Below are positions 1 through 5,567 of a DNA stretch of 5,910 nt, piece after piece. The stretch is from CAZSLZ01 sp964607865. GTDB taxonomy: Bacteria > Vulcanimicrobiota > JAJTBE01 > CAZSLZ01. Position 1 is the stretch's first letter. Each line of letters begins with the position of its first letter. The notes under the pieces were generated by a model, which did no database searches, had not been told where the DNA came from, and worked only from the letters and a program-made list of their open reading frames with translations. Made by a program: the position numbers and the translations under genes. Where the stretch lies: assembly GCA_964607865.1 (NCBI GenBank), contig CAZSLZ010000160.1:1-5910 (forward strand). The letters run 5' to 3'.

Positions 1-754
1 GGTGCCCCACCCCCATGGCATAACGGGGTGCTTCAGCAGGAATTTCCGGAGTTACGGTTTCAATTATTTCATACATCTGGGGCTTGGGCTCACCTACAGA
101 AACACCGCCAATTGAAAACCCCTTAAAACCCTGGTTTACCATAAACCTGGCGCTTTCCCGCCTTAAATCCTTAAACATTCCCCCCTGGATAATTCCAAAC
201 AACCATTGCCGAGGGTTCCCATGATGCTCCAGGCTTCTGCAGGCCCAGTCGTGGGTAATCTTCAACGATTCTCTGGCCTGGTCATATTCACAGGGATAGG
301 GCAGGCACTCATCCAGAGGCATCATTATATCGCTCCCCAGAATATTCTGGATTTCCACTACTTTTTCAGGAGTAAAACGAATTTTCTTGCCGTCAAAATG
401 AGATTGAAAAGTAACGCCATCTTTATCCAGCTTTCGGAGTTTTGCCAGGCTGAAAACCTGAAAACCGCCGGAATCGGTAAGCATGGGGCGGTTCCAGTTC
501 ATAAACTTGTGAAGGCCTCCAGCTTCACCGATAATTTCCATACCTGGCCTGATATTTAAGTGATAGGTATTGCCCAGAATTATCCTGGCATCAAGCCTTT
601 CCAGATCGCCGTTGTCCATGGTCTTCACCGTGGCCTGGGTGCCCACTGGCATAAATACCGGCGTGGGTATTTCCCCTCTCGGTGTGGTTAAAACCCCGGC
701 CCGGCCCCAGCTGGTTTTACATTTTCTTACTACTTCAAATTTAAAATATTCCAT
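1..754 (-). CDS. tgt: queuine/preQ1 tRNA-ribosyltransferase (tRNA-guanine transglycosylase), 3' end beyond window
   Basis: Swaps the guanine at the wobble position (34) of GUN-anticodon tRNAs for the queuosine precursor preQ1, in the cytoplasm. The visible 251 codons read MEYFKFEVVRKCKTSWGRAG and continue through FMPVGTQATVKTM (34-46), IILGNTYHLNIRPG (58-71), LTDSGGFQVFSL (92-103), SDIIMPLDEC-type text (141-150), FGIIQGG (186-192), GGVSVGEP (216-223) and RYAMGVGHP at the edge. D94 matches the conserved active-site Asp of the DSGGFQVFSL motif, and D148 matches the base-recognition Asp. Bacterial family members are about 370-380 aa, so about one third is missing. The missing part includes the nucleophilic Asp just after MGVG and the C-terminal zinc-binding Cys/His cluster. 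The ATG at 754-752 is preceded by AAGGAAG, a good SD. It is transcribed divergently from the secreted-protein cluster. No queuosine-pathway partner lies in the window. Confidence 0.97.
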   Translation of the reverse strand, partial: MEYFKFEVVRKCKTSWGRAGVLTTPRGEIPTPVFMPVGTQATVKTMDNGDLERLDARIILGNTYHLNIRPGMEIIGEAGGLHKFMNWNRPMLTDSGGFQVFSLAKLRKLDKDGVTFQSHFDGKKIRFTPEKVVEIQNILGSDIMMPLDECLPYPCEYDQARESLKITHDWACRSLEHHGNPRQWLFGIIQGGMFKDLRRESARFMVNQGFKGFSIGGVSVGEPKPQMYEIIETVTPEIPAEAPRYAMGVGH

Positions 755-904
755 TTGCTACTTCCTTATTATCTGGTTGCTTAAAACCCAGCTTTATTCT
801 GTATATTCCACATTTTCCCTTGCTTCTGTTTTTCAATAACTTCAAACAAGGTTAAATTCCAATTATTCAGAATTATTTACAGTAAAAAATATTTTGAGGT
901 AGGT
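755..904. promoter_or_regulatory. divergent intergenic region between tgt and the secreted-protein/pgl cluster
   Basis: This 150-bp AT-rich spacer must hold the tgt promoter and probably the promoter of the 905-3496 cluster. On the minus strand an SD (AAGGAAG) sits about 7 nt before the tgt ATG, and TATACA further upstream is a possible -10 without a convincing -35. On the plus strand TTGAGGT (894-900) serves the ATG at 905. A 7-bp direct repeat AATTATT occurs at 861-867 and 871-877, spaced exactly 10 bp (one helical turn). No strong sigma-70 pair could be fixed on the plus strand. Confidence 0.4.
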
Positions 905-2128
905 ATGAAAAAAATTACGGTTCTTATTTTAATATTTTCTGCGCTGTTGATTAACAACTCTTTTGCCCAGGTTAAAAATGTCAATATGTTTACTCTGCCG
1001 AAAACAATTCAAATAACCGGTGACCCGGCCACGCCGGCTCACGTAAAGCGGGTTTTAAAACTGCACCTTCAAAGAGCGGGTTATAACCCTGAAGTATTGG
1101 ACAGAATGAAGTTTGATTATATCAGCCGGGGGAAAACCGCCACACTGGAAATACCACTGCAGAAAAGTGAAAATGCAGAAAAAGTTTCCACGAAACAAAT
1201 AAAAATTGAAAACCTGGTTATCCCGGCAATAACACCAAAATTTCTTGCTTTTTCCAATCATCCCGAAAAGGTAAAAAAGCCCGGTGTTTTATTTGAAGCC
1301 GGCTTGATAAACAATAAACCTATCAGGTTACGTTCATACCATCTGGGCGAAGAAAACTCCCCCACCCATTATTTCGGTGTTTATCTGGTAAACCGAAGCA
1401 ACAGGCCTGCCCGGGTCCGGGTTGTGGAAGCTGTGGGGGGGCCATCGGAAAACTGGATGATGGCAGGGCATATGAATAACCTGAAATTTATGCACCGGCT
1501 GGAAAAAGAACTTGGTAGAATTGAGGAAATCCCAGCCCGGAGTGTTTTTCCTATATATCAGACCAGCCTGGAACCCGGCAAGGTTATCAGCGCCACCCAG
1601 AATTTTTTCCTTATTGAAGGCTCACCGCTGCAACTGGTGGTCTATGCATCTCAGACACCCGACGAGGAAATACCATATCCCATTCAGAGCGATGTTAAAG
1701 ACCGACATGCCCGGGGCGCTTATCCGTTGACCGCAATTAACATCGAAGCTGCCTATTCTTTATGTGAGGATTCAACATTCTATACCATTGGCGATACCCG
1801 TTTGAAGGACATTTTCAAGGGCAGGGATATCCGGGGTAATTACGGTATAATTTACGACTATGATTTTACTTTGTGCAACCCATTCAAGGAAGAAAAGAAA
1901 GTGGGTATTTTCTTTCAACCCCGGGGCGGCATAGCCACCGGCTCATTCTCGATTGACGGCCATATGGTCAGCGTGGGAACCACCCGCGCATATGAAGTGG
2001 TTCAATTAACCGAAATAACCTTGCCTGCCGAATCAGAAAGAAAAATAAACCTTGAAACCATGCCCGAGGACGCCTCGAATTACCCGGTTAGGCTTATTCT
2101 GATGCCCATAATTGAGGAGAACCAATGA
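905..2128 (+). CDS. secreted protein of unknown function, 407 aa
   Basis: I do not recognise this protein with confidence. It starts with a textbook signal peptide: MKK, a hydrophobic stretch (residues 4-17), then NNSFA-Q with cleavage likely after A21. There is no lipobox Cys, so the mature protein should be exported and soluble. Residues 28-105 are polar and mixed. Residues 126-250 look like a beta-rich domain (YFGVYLVNRSNRPARVRVVE, then LEPGKVISATQNFFL, then LQLVVYAS). A second beta-rich segment covers 272-405, with GNYGIIYDYDFTLCNP (311-326) followed by alternating hydrophobic strands and a closing ITLPAESERKINLE. This two-part layout recalls DUF3370-type secreted proteins of cyanobacteria, but that is memory-based and weak. 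Two Cys (287, 324) lie in the C-terminal half. The stop overlaps the pgl start by 4 bp (ATGA), implying translational coupling. The GAGGT at 896-900 supports the start. Confidence 0.85.
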   Translation: MKKITVLILIFSALLINNSFAQVKNVNMFTLPKTIQITGDPATPAHVKRVLKLHLQRAGYNPEVLDRMKFDYISRGKTATLEIPLQKSENAEKVSTKQIKIENLVIPAITPKFLAFSNHPEKVKKPGVLFEAGLINNKPIRLRSYHLGEENSPTHYFGVYLVNRSNRPARVRVVEAVGGPSENWMMAGHMNNLKFMHRLEKELGRIEEIPARSVFPIYQTSLEPGKVISATQNFFLIEGSPLQLVVYASQTPDEEIPYPIQSDVKDRHARGAYPLTAINIEAAYSLCEDSTFYTIGDTRLKDIFKGRDIRGNYGIIYDYDFTLCNPFKEEKKVGIFFQPRGGIATGSFSIDGHMVSVGTTRAYEVVQLTEITLPAESERKINLETMPEDASNYPVRLILMPIIEENQ

Positions 2129-2889
2129 AAACTGTTATAAAAAGATATCCGAATTGGGAAGAAATGAGCCGCCAGGGCGCCGGAGTTATTGTGGAAAAAG
2201 CCCGGAAAGCTGTAAAATCGAAAGGGTTTTTTACACTGGTGCTTGCCGGTGGAAATACACCTCTTCGCACATATCAGATTCTTGCTGAAAATTATCTGGA
2301 CATATTTCCCTGGCATAAGACTTATGTTTTCTGGGGTGACGAGCGGATGGTTCCTCCCGGCGACAAACAGAGCAATTATAAATCGGCATACGAAAATATG
2401 TTGTCTGCAGTCCCTATTCCCGAAAATCATATTTTCAGAATTAAAGGAGAAAAAAATAACCCAGCTGAGGCTGCAAGAGAATATAAAAAAACCATAGGGG
2501 AATTCTTCGAAACCAATAATTTGTTAGTAAAAGATGATAAAGCTTCTTGTTTTCCAAAATTTGATCTGATAATTCTGGGAATGGGAGCCGACGGCCATAC
2601 AGCTTCTCTCTTTCCCGGCAGTAATGTTCTGGAAGAAGATAGAAGCTGGGTTGCTGTTTCCACAGCCCCCGAAACATCTCCGGCAAGCAGGCGCATAACC
2701 CTGACCTATCCGGTAATAAATAACAGCCAAGTTGTGCTGTTTTTAATCTCGGGAAAGAAAAAACTGCCCCTGGTCAACCAGGTATTAAAAAAAAGTGAAG
2801 GTTATGAAAAATGGCCGGTTTCAGGAGTGAAGCCTGACGAGGAGCTATATTGGATAATAAACAATGAGGAGGAAAATCATGAAGAATAA
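2125..2889 (+). CDS. pgl: 6-phosphogluconolactonase (DevB/SOL type)
   Basis: Hydrolyses 6-phosphogluconolactone to 6-phosphogluconate, step two of the oxidative pentose phosphate pathway, in the cytoplasm. Family signatures appear in order: LVLAGGNTP (38-46), the phosphate-binding and sugar loop FWGDERMVPPGDKQSNYK (69-86), then LIILGMGADGHTASLFPG (148-165) with the catalytic-region His158, and the Arg pair plus LTYP (RRITLTYPVINN, 189-200). At 254 aa it is near the usual 225-260 aa. The SD GAGGAG (2114-2119) lies 5 nt before the ATG, inside the previous gene's last codons, and the start overlaps that gene's stop as ATGA. The related glucosamine-6-phosphate deaminases share the fold, but the GDERMVPP and GADGHTASLFPG wording is typical of Pgl. 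No zwf or gnd gene is present, so the usual pathway partners are elsewhere. Its downstream neighbour starts inside its last 11 bp. Confidence 0.95.
   Translation: MKTVIKRYPNWEEMSRQGAGVIVEKARKAVKSKGFFTLVLAGGNTPLRTYQILAENYLDIFPWHKTYVFWGDERMVPPGDKQSNYKSAYENMLSAVPIPENHIFRIKGEKNNPAEAAREYKKTIGEFFETNNLLVKDDKASCFPKFDLIILGMGADGHTASLFPGSNVLEEDRSWVAVSTAPETSPASRRITLTYPVINNSQVVLFLISGKKKLPLVNQVLKKSEGYEKWPVSGVKPDEELYWIINNEEENHEE
2866..2872 (+). promoter_or_regulatory. ribosome binding site fixing the start of the prodomain-like protein
   Basis: GAGGAGG lies 6 nt upstream of the ATG at 2879. The in-frame ATG at 2864 would begin just before this SD and would add MRRKI in front of the signal peptide. The optimal spacing to 2879 decides the start. 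The site lies inside the last codons of pgl, so translation of the two genes is probably coupled. Confidence 0.85.
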
Positions 2890-3496
2890 ACTGTCAATTC
2901 TGTTATTACTGGTATTTTGCATTGTACTTTTTTCATTGTCAGATGTACTGGCCGATGAAACCATGATTTATTATATAACTTTAAAGGAAGATGCGCCAGA
3001 AGATTTTGCAGAATCCATGGAAGCGGTTCTGGACACCTGCACCTGTTCACTTGAAGGTGAACCTGACCGTTATAAGGTCACTGTGTTGGACACCCCCAAA
3101 ATTGAAGCCCAATATGATTTTTTATTCAATAATATACCCGCAATATCTATGGTCAACGATCAGAAAGTAAAGCCTAACGACGAGACAATACTGGCCCAAT
3201 GCCCGCCGGTGAGTACCGAGGTGGTAATTCCCGGAACCGAACCGCCCACTACCAAGCCCGACAATGATTATGTAAAGGGCGAAGTATTGCTGAAACTGAA
3301 GGATGGAAATGCAAAAACCACAATTAAGGATATTAATACGGTATTCGGAACAAAGGTATTGGAATACATAGACGGTATTCAGGTTTACCGGTTAAAAGTG
3401 CCGGAAGGCCGAACCGCCCCTGCTTATGAGAAGATGATTTCCATGAGCCCCAAAGTTGAATATGTGGAATTGAACAGAAAAATGCAGGCATACTGA
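2879..3496 (+). CDS. secreted protein with a subtilase-prodomain-like C-terminal half, no protease attached
   Basis: The 205-aa product has a signal peptide (MKNK, hydrophobic 5-20, cleavage probably after VLA at 23-25). Residues 131-205 read YVKGEVLLKLKDG, then a helix NAKTTIKDINTVFG, a strand pair VLEYIDGIQVYRLKVPEG, a second helix and KVEYVELNRKM. That is the beta-alpha-beta-beta-alpha-beta pattern and wording of N-terminal prodomains of bacterial subtilisin-like (S8) proteases of the fervidolysin type, ending in the usual DPxVEYxExN-like motif (here SPKVEYVELN). Residues 29-98 show the same order of strands and helices (MIYYITLK, EDFAESMEAVLD, RYKVTVLD, IEAQYDFLFNNIP, ISMVNDQKV), suggesting a diverged duplicate. 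A Pro/Thr-rich linker (109-130) joins the halves. Cys54, Cys56 and Cys108 could form disulfides. No catalytic S8 domain follows, since the ORF stops after the prodomain. A free protease inhibitor or chaperone is plausible but not shown. It is third in an overlapping gene cluster. Confidence 0.85.
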   Translation: MKNKLSILLLLVFCIVLFSLSDVLADETMIYYITLKEDAPEDFAESMEAVLDTCTCSLEGEPDRYKVTVLDTPKIEAQYDFLFNNIPAISMVNDQKVKPNDETILAQCPPVSTEVVIPGTEPPTTKPDNDYVKGEVLLKLKDGNAKTTIKDINTVFGTKVLEYIDGIQVYRLKVPEGRTAPAYEKMISMSPKVEYVELNRKMQAY

Positions 3497-3520
3497 AAAA
3501 AAAGCGCGTAAATTACGCGC
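3496..3520 (-). terminator. intrinsic terminator, perfect on the minus strand and weak on the plus strand
   Basis: GCGCGTA (3504-3510) pairs with TACGCGC (3514-3520) around a 3-nt loop. Eight A's at 3496-3503 become a run of eight U's directly after the stem in minus-strand RNA, the classic form for ending the Gly/Met-rich gene, whose stop is 44 nt upstream. In plus-strand RNA the stem is preceded by A8 but followed only by CGUCUGUUAU, so it would end the 905-3496 cluster less efficiently. It starts within the stop codon of the prodomain-like gene. Confidence 0.85.
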
Positions 3521-3564
3521 CGTCTGTTATATAAAACTCAAGGATTTATTAAATCAAGATATTG

Positions 3565-3864
3565 TTAGAAGAACATTGGAGATGAGAAACCCATTCCGAA
3601 ACCGGCTCTGGCTCCCAATAATCCTCCGCCCAATCCGCCGAGGACCGAGCCTACGCCCCAGCCTGCCGGCCCAAAAGCGCTGCCCAGCATACCGCCGAGG
3701 CCCATACCTACGCCGGCGCCCATCATTCCGCCCATGGAAGCGCCCAGCATTCCGCCGGCAACGTTTCCATAGCCCATAAAGGGGCTCATCATACCCATTC
3801 CCAACATTGGGCTCATCATGCCCATTCCCATTCCATAGCCGGGATACATTCCTATACCTATCAT
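3565..3864 (-). CDS. extremely Gly/Met-rich small protein, function unknown
   Basis: The 99-aa product has 35 Gly, 19 Met and a single charged residue (Arg86), with no Asp, Glu, Lys, Cys or His. The N-terminal third is Met-Gly-Tyr rich with a 9-residue repeat carrying MGMMSP twice (14-19 and 23-28). Residues 36-92 are Gly/Ala/Leu/Met with many GxxxG and GGxLG spacings (GGMLGASMGGMMGAG, then GSVLGGLGGGLLG), resembling glycine-zipper membrane segments, possibly a hairpin of two around Gly65-Pro66. No standard signal peptide is visible. I place the start at the ATG 3864-3862 because AGGAG lies 8 nt upstream. A GTG at 3873-3871 overlaps that SD and is unlikely. The gene has its own strong promoter and a U-tract terminator, so it appears to be a genuine monocistronic gene despite low complexity. 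Possible roles include a membrane or pore peptide, a surface coat protein, or Cu(I) binding through its methionines. None is demonstrated. Confidence 0.8.
   Translation of the reverse strand: MIGIGMYPGYGMGMGMMSPMLGMGMMSPFMGYGNVAGGMLGASMGGMMGAGVGMGLGGMLGSAFGPAGWGVGSVLGGLGGGLLGARAGFGMGFSSPMFF
3782..3830 (-). repeat. 27-bp-period tandem repeat inside the Gly/Met-rich gene
   Basis: Two 22-nt copies (3782-3803 and 3809-3830) begin GGGCTCATCAT and end CCCATTCCCA on the plus strand. They differ at one base (A versus G at the twelfth position) and are separated by 5 nt. They encode the two MGMMSP units. The near-identity at DNA level suggests a recent duplication or repeat slippage. Confidence 0.85.
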
Positions 3865-3872
3865 AAATATCA

Positions 3873-3877
3873 CTCCT
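3873..3877 (-). promoter_or_regulatory. ribosome binding site of the Gly/Met-rich gene
   Basis: In minus-strand sense the leader reads CAGGAGTGATATTTATG. AGGAG is 8 nt from the ATG at 3864, which fixes that ATG as start over the GTG embedded in the SD. Confidence 0.8.
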
Positions 3878-3901
3878 GTTTTTTCTCATATTGTTACTAT
3901 C

Positions 3902-3929
3902 AGTATAACGCAAAACGTAAGAATGTAAA
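3902..3929 (-). promoter_or_regulatory. sigma-70-type promoter of the Gly/Met-rich gene
   Basis: Read on the minus strand, TTTACA (3929-3924) matches the -35 consensus at five of six bases. A 16-bp spacer follows, then TATACT (3907-3902), also five of six for the -10. Transcription would start near 3895, giving a leader of about 30 nt that carries the SD. This is the best promoter in the window. Confidence 0.75.
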
Positions 3930-3972
3930 GGTAGTATTATATTAAATTTTTGTTAATAAATTTCATTTTCAA

Positions 3973-4008
3973 GGAAGGTTTACACTTTCCAACTATTACA
4001 ATTAGACT
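3973..4008 (+). promoter_or_regulatory. candidate promoter with overlapping dyad upstream of the GHKL gene
   Basis: TTTACA (3979-3984) is followed after 18 bp by TAGACT (4003-4008), a passable -35/-10 pair reading toward the gene at 4096. The -35 is exactly the loop of a short dyad, GGAAGG (3973-3978) with CTTTCC (3985-3990), which includes one G-T pair. An operator or simply chance could explain it. The rest of the 3930-4095 gap is AT-rich, with no further recognisable element. Confidence 0.3.
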
Positions 4009-4095
4009 TTAGTAGGATTTGAAATCATCTCTTTTTATAAAGAAAAATCAGACAAACATGAGAATAAAAAAGTATAAGTATAAATTATAATAAAA

Positions 4096-4467
4096 ATGAA
4101 AGTGAAGAAGTTGATTTATATGTTTATGAGCGTAAAAATTCAAAACCATTTGGAACTGCAGGAAATGGCAGATAATTTATCGACCCAGTACTTAGTGGAT
4201 GACCCCTTTACTCTGCGATCCGCTTTACTGGAAGTATTGCAGAACACACTGCAGCACTCCGACGGAAGGTTTGCCCTGAATGTTACACCCAAATACATAT
4301 CCGTGGTGAACCTGATTAGAGAGGGCAATAACAATACTACCGGCCTGGGCCTGAAACTCTACCGGGGAATCGCAACCCGTACCTGCGGAGACATCTTCCT
4401 TACCCGTTTATTCCCCCACAAAGTATGCCTGAACAAAATCGATCTGGAATTTGAACAGGTGGGATAA
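4096..4467 (+). CDS. small stand-alone GHKL (histidine-kinase-like) ATPase domain protein
   Basis: The 123-aa product has a recognisable Bergerat ATP-binding core. The N box is EVLQNTLQHS (46-55), with Mg-coordinating Asn50 and the following His54. The G2 box is TTGLGLKLYRGIA (81-93), followed by strand-rich text ending IDLEFEQ. The G1 box DxGxG is missing: its place reads ISVVNLIREGNNN, with Asn72 where the Asp would be, so nucleotide binding may be altered or lost. No dimerisation/phosphoacceptor His domain, sensor domain or membrane segment is present, so it is not a complete sensor kinase. An anti-sigma-factor-like or partner-binding role is possible but unproven. The start is uncertain: ATG 4096 lacks an SD, and ATGs at 4120 and 4126 are in frame, with 4126 giving MSVKIQNHLELQEM, the natural domain edge. 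The transglycosylase gene follows 57 bp downstream on the same strand. Confidence 0.75.
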   Translation: MKVKKLIYMFMSVKIQNHLELQEMADNLSTQYLVDDPFTLRSALLEVLQNTLQHSDGRFALNVTPKYISVVNLIREGNNNTTGLGLKLYRGIATRTCGDIFLTRLFPHKVCLNKIDLEFEQVG

Positions 4468-4524
4468 AGGATTTTTATCAACAGCGGGACATTATACATT
4501 TATTAAAATTAATGTGAGTGTAAT

Positions 4525-5553
4525 ATGCGGGAGAAGTTAAAACAGACAATTACCACTATTCTTGTTATTTTTATTATTTCCACTTTTTCCTATTCTGTTA
4601 AAGCGGGAACCTATGATGGCTCCAGAGAAAAGTATTTCAGTAGAAAAATTGCTCATACCATTACCCCCCAAAGGGTAGAAATAGTAGAAAACCGCATTGA
4701 AAGGGCTTCCGGCAAAGACACGGTTTCTATTGAAAAACTGAAGAACTTTTCACAAAAGACTGTTTTCTGGACAGGCAGAGTTAGAAATTTTCTCGATTAC
4801 CCTGATAATTACTGGATTTATATTAAACCAGATGAAGGCCAGCCTTTCTGGGTTTATGCAAAAAAAACTATTCGCAATCTCGATTTTGAACGTACTGGTT
4901 ACAGAACAGGGGTAAAGGGCAACATCATACTTAAAGACAATAAGTTGCTTTATCTCAAGGCAAAATCAGTGGTCCTGATAGCCCCTTCCGACGAGAATTT
5001 AAATGAATTTCAAAAAAAGTATAATATCTCCAATAAATTTACCATGAACACCAGTTACGGCCCGGTTAAAATCACCAATGTTTATTACCCTTTTATTCTT
5101 CACCGCATATATATGCATAACCCCCATTATAACTGGGATACAATCCAGCAGATAAGCAAAGCAATAGTATTTTACAGCCATAAGTTTTCAGGGGATCCAC
5201 TTCTGTTAACCGCCCTTTTAAATATTGAATCAGCTTTTGATATGGACGCGGTTTCATCATCAGGCGCCATTGGCCTGGGACAACTTATGCCTACCACAGC
5301 TTCAGGTTTGGGGGTGGACCCTCACGATCCGGTTCAAAATGTGGGCGGGGCAGCCAAATATTTCAGCAGGCAATTGAGCCGGTGGAACTATTATTCCGAT
5401 GCCACCCAGAGAGCCCTGGCATCTTACAACGCAGGCCCCGGCGCTGTAAGCCGGTATGGCGGCATTCCCCCTTACAGCGAAACCCAGAATTATGTATTCT
5501 TTATAACCTACTTATATAAGGAATATAAAAATCAATGCAATAATTTTTATTGA
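4525..5553 (+). CDS. secreted lytic transglycosylase (SLT domain) with an OB-fold-like middle region
   Basis: The 342-aa product has an N-terminal signal (MREKLKQ, hydrophobic 9-23, probable cleavage after VKA at 25-27), so it should act on peptidoglycan outside the cytoplasmic membrane. Residues 205-332 are a family-1 SLT domain: LLTALLNIESAFDMDAVSSS with catalytic Glu235, GAIGLGQLMPTTA (247-259), and RALASYNAGPGAVSRYGG (296-313) with the closing ETQNYV. Such enzymes cleave the MurNAc-GlcNAc bond to give 1,6-anhydro ends. Residues 78-152 (TVFWTGRVRN, DNYWIYIKPD, QPFWVYAK, YRTGVKGNIILKDNKLLYLKAKSV) show five short strands in the order typical of bacterial OB folds, an unusual partner for SLT. 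The SD is weak (GTGAG about 6 nt before the ATG). The stop overlaps the convergent copper ATPase gene by 7 bp. The two halves of the gene show no frameshift. Confidence 0.93.
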   Translation: MREKLKQTITTILVIFIISTFSYSVKAGTYDGSREKYFSRKIAHTITPQRVEIVENRIERASGKDTVSIEKLKNFSQKTVFWTGRVRNFLDYPDNYWIYIKPDEGQPFWVYAKKTIRNLDFERTGYRTGVKGNIILKDNKLLYLKAKSVVLIAPSDENLNEFQKKYNISNKFTMNTSYGPVKITNVYYPFILHRIYMHNPHYNWDTIQQISKAIVFYSHKFSGDPLLLTALLNIESAFDMDAVSSSGAIGLGQLMPTTASGLGVDPHDPVQNVGGAAKYFSRQLSRWNYYSDATQRALASYNAGPGAVSRYGGIPPYSETQNYVFFITYLYKEYKNQCNNFY

Positions 5554-5567
5554 ATTTTTGTTTTTTT
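5538..5567 (+). terminator. weak AT-rich hairpin plus T-tract at the convergent gene ends
   Basis: CAATAA (5538-5543) pairs with TTATTG (5547-5552) around a TTT loop. It is followed by T-rich sequence (T5, G, T7) to 5567. The stem spans both stop codons of the overlapping convergent genes. With only one G-C pair at its base it is a poor intrinsic terminator, but it is the only candidate between the transglycosylase and the copper ATPase. Confidence 0.3.

Noticed and set aside
206..839. Plus-strand open frames opposite tgt
   Set aside because: They are antisense to a fully convincing tgt reading frame, have no SD and show no recognisable protein features.
2864..2878. Upstream ATG for the prodomain-like protein (MRRKI extension)
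   Set aside because: It would start before the GAGGAGG that is ideally spaced for the ATG at 2879, and it adds residues in front of a normal signal peptide.
3554..3913. Arg-rich frames overlapping the Gly/Met gene on both strands
   Set aside because: They are shadows of the GC-rich Gly/Met codons. The minus-strand one reads through the promoter and SD of the favoured gene.
4086..4091. Perfect TATAAT just before ATG 4096
   Set aside because: No -35 at 16-18 bp upstream (the region is AATAAA-like), and it lies in a tract where AT-rich matches arise by chance. If it is used, translation would have to start at 4120 or 4126.
3930..4095. Possible small RNA or hidden gene in the AT-rich gap
   Set aside because: No open frame with an SD, no strong structured element and no terminator apart from the weak dyad described.
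5511..5520. Perfect palindrome CTTATATAAG
   Set aside because: It is inside the transglycosylase coding region, AT-rich and isolated, so probably chance.
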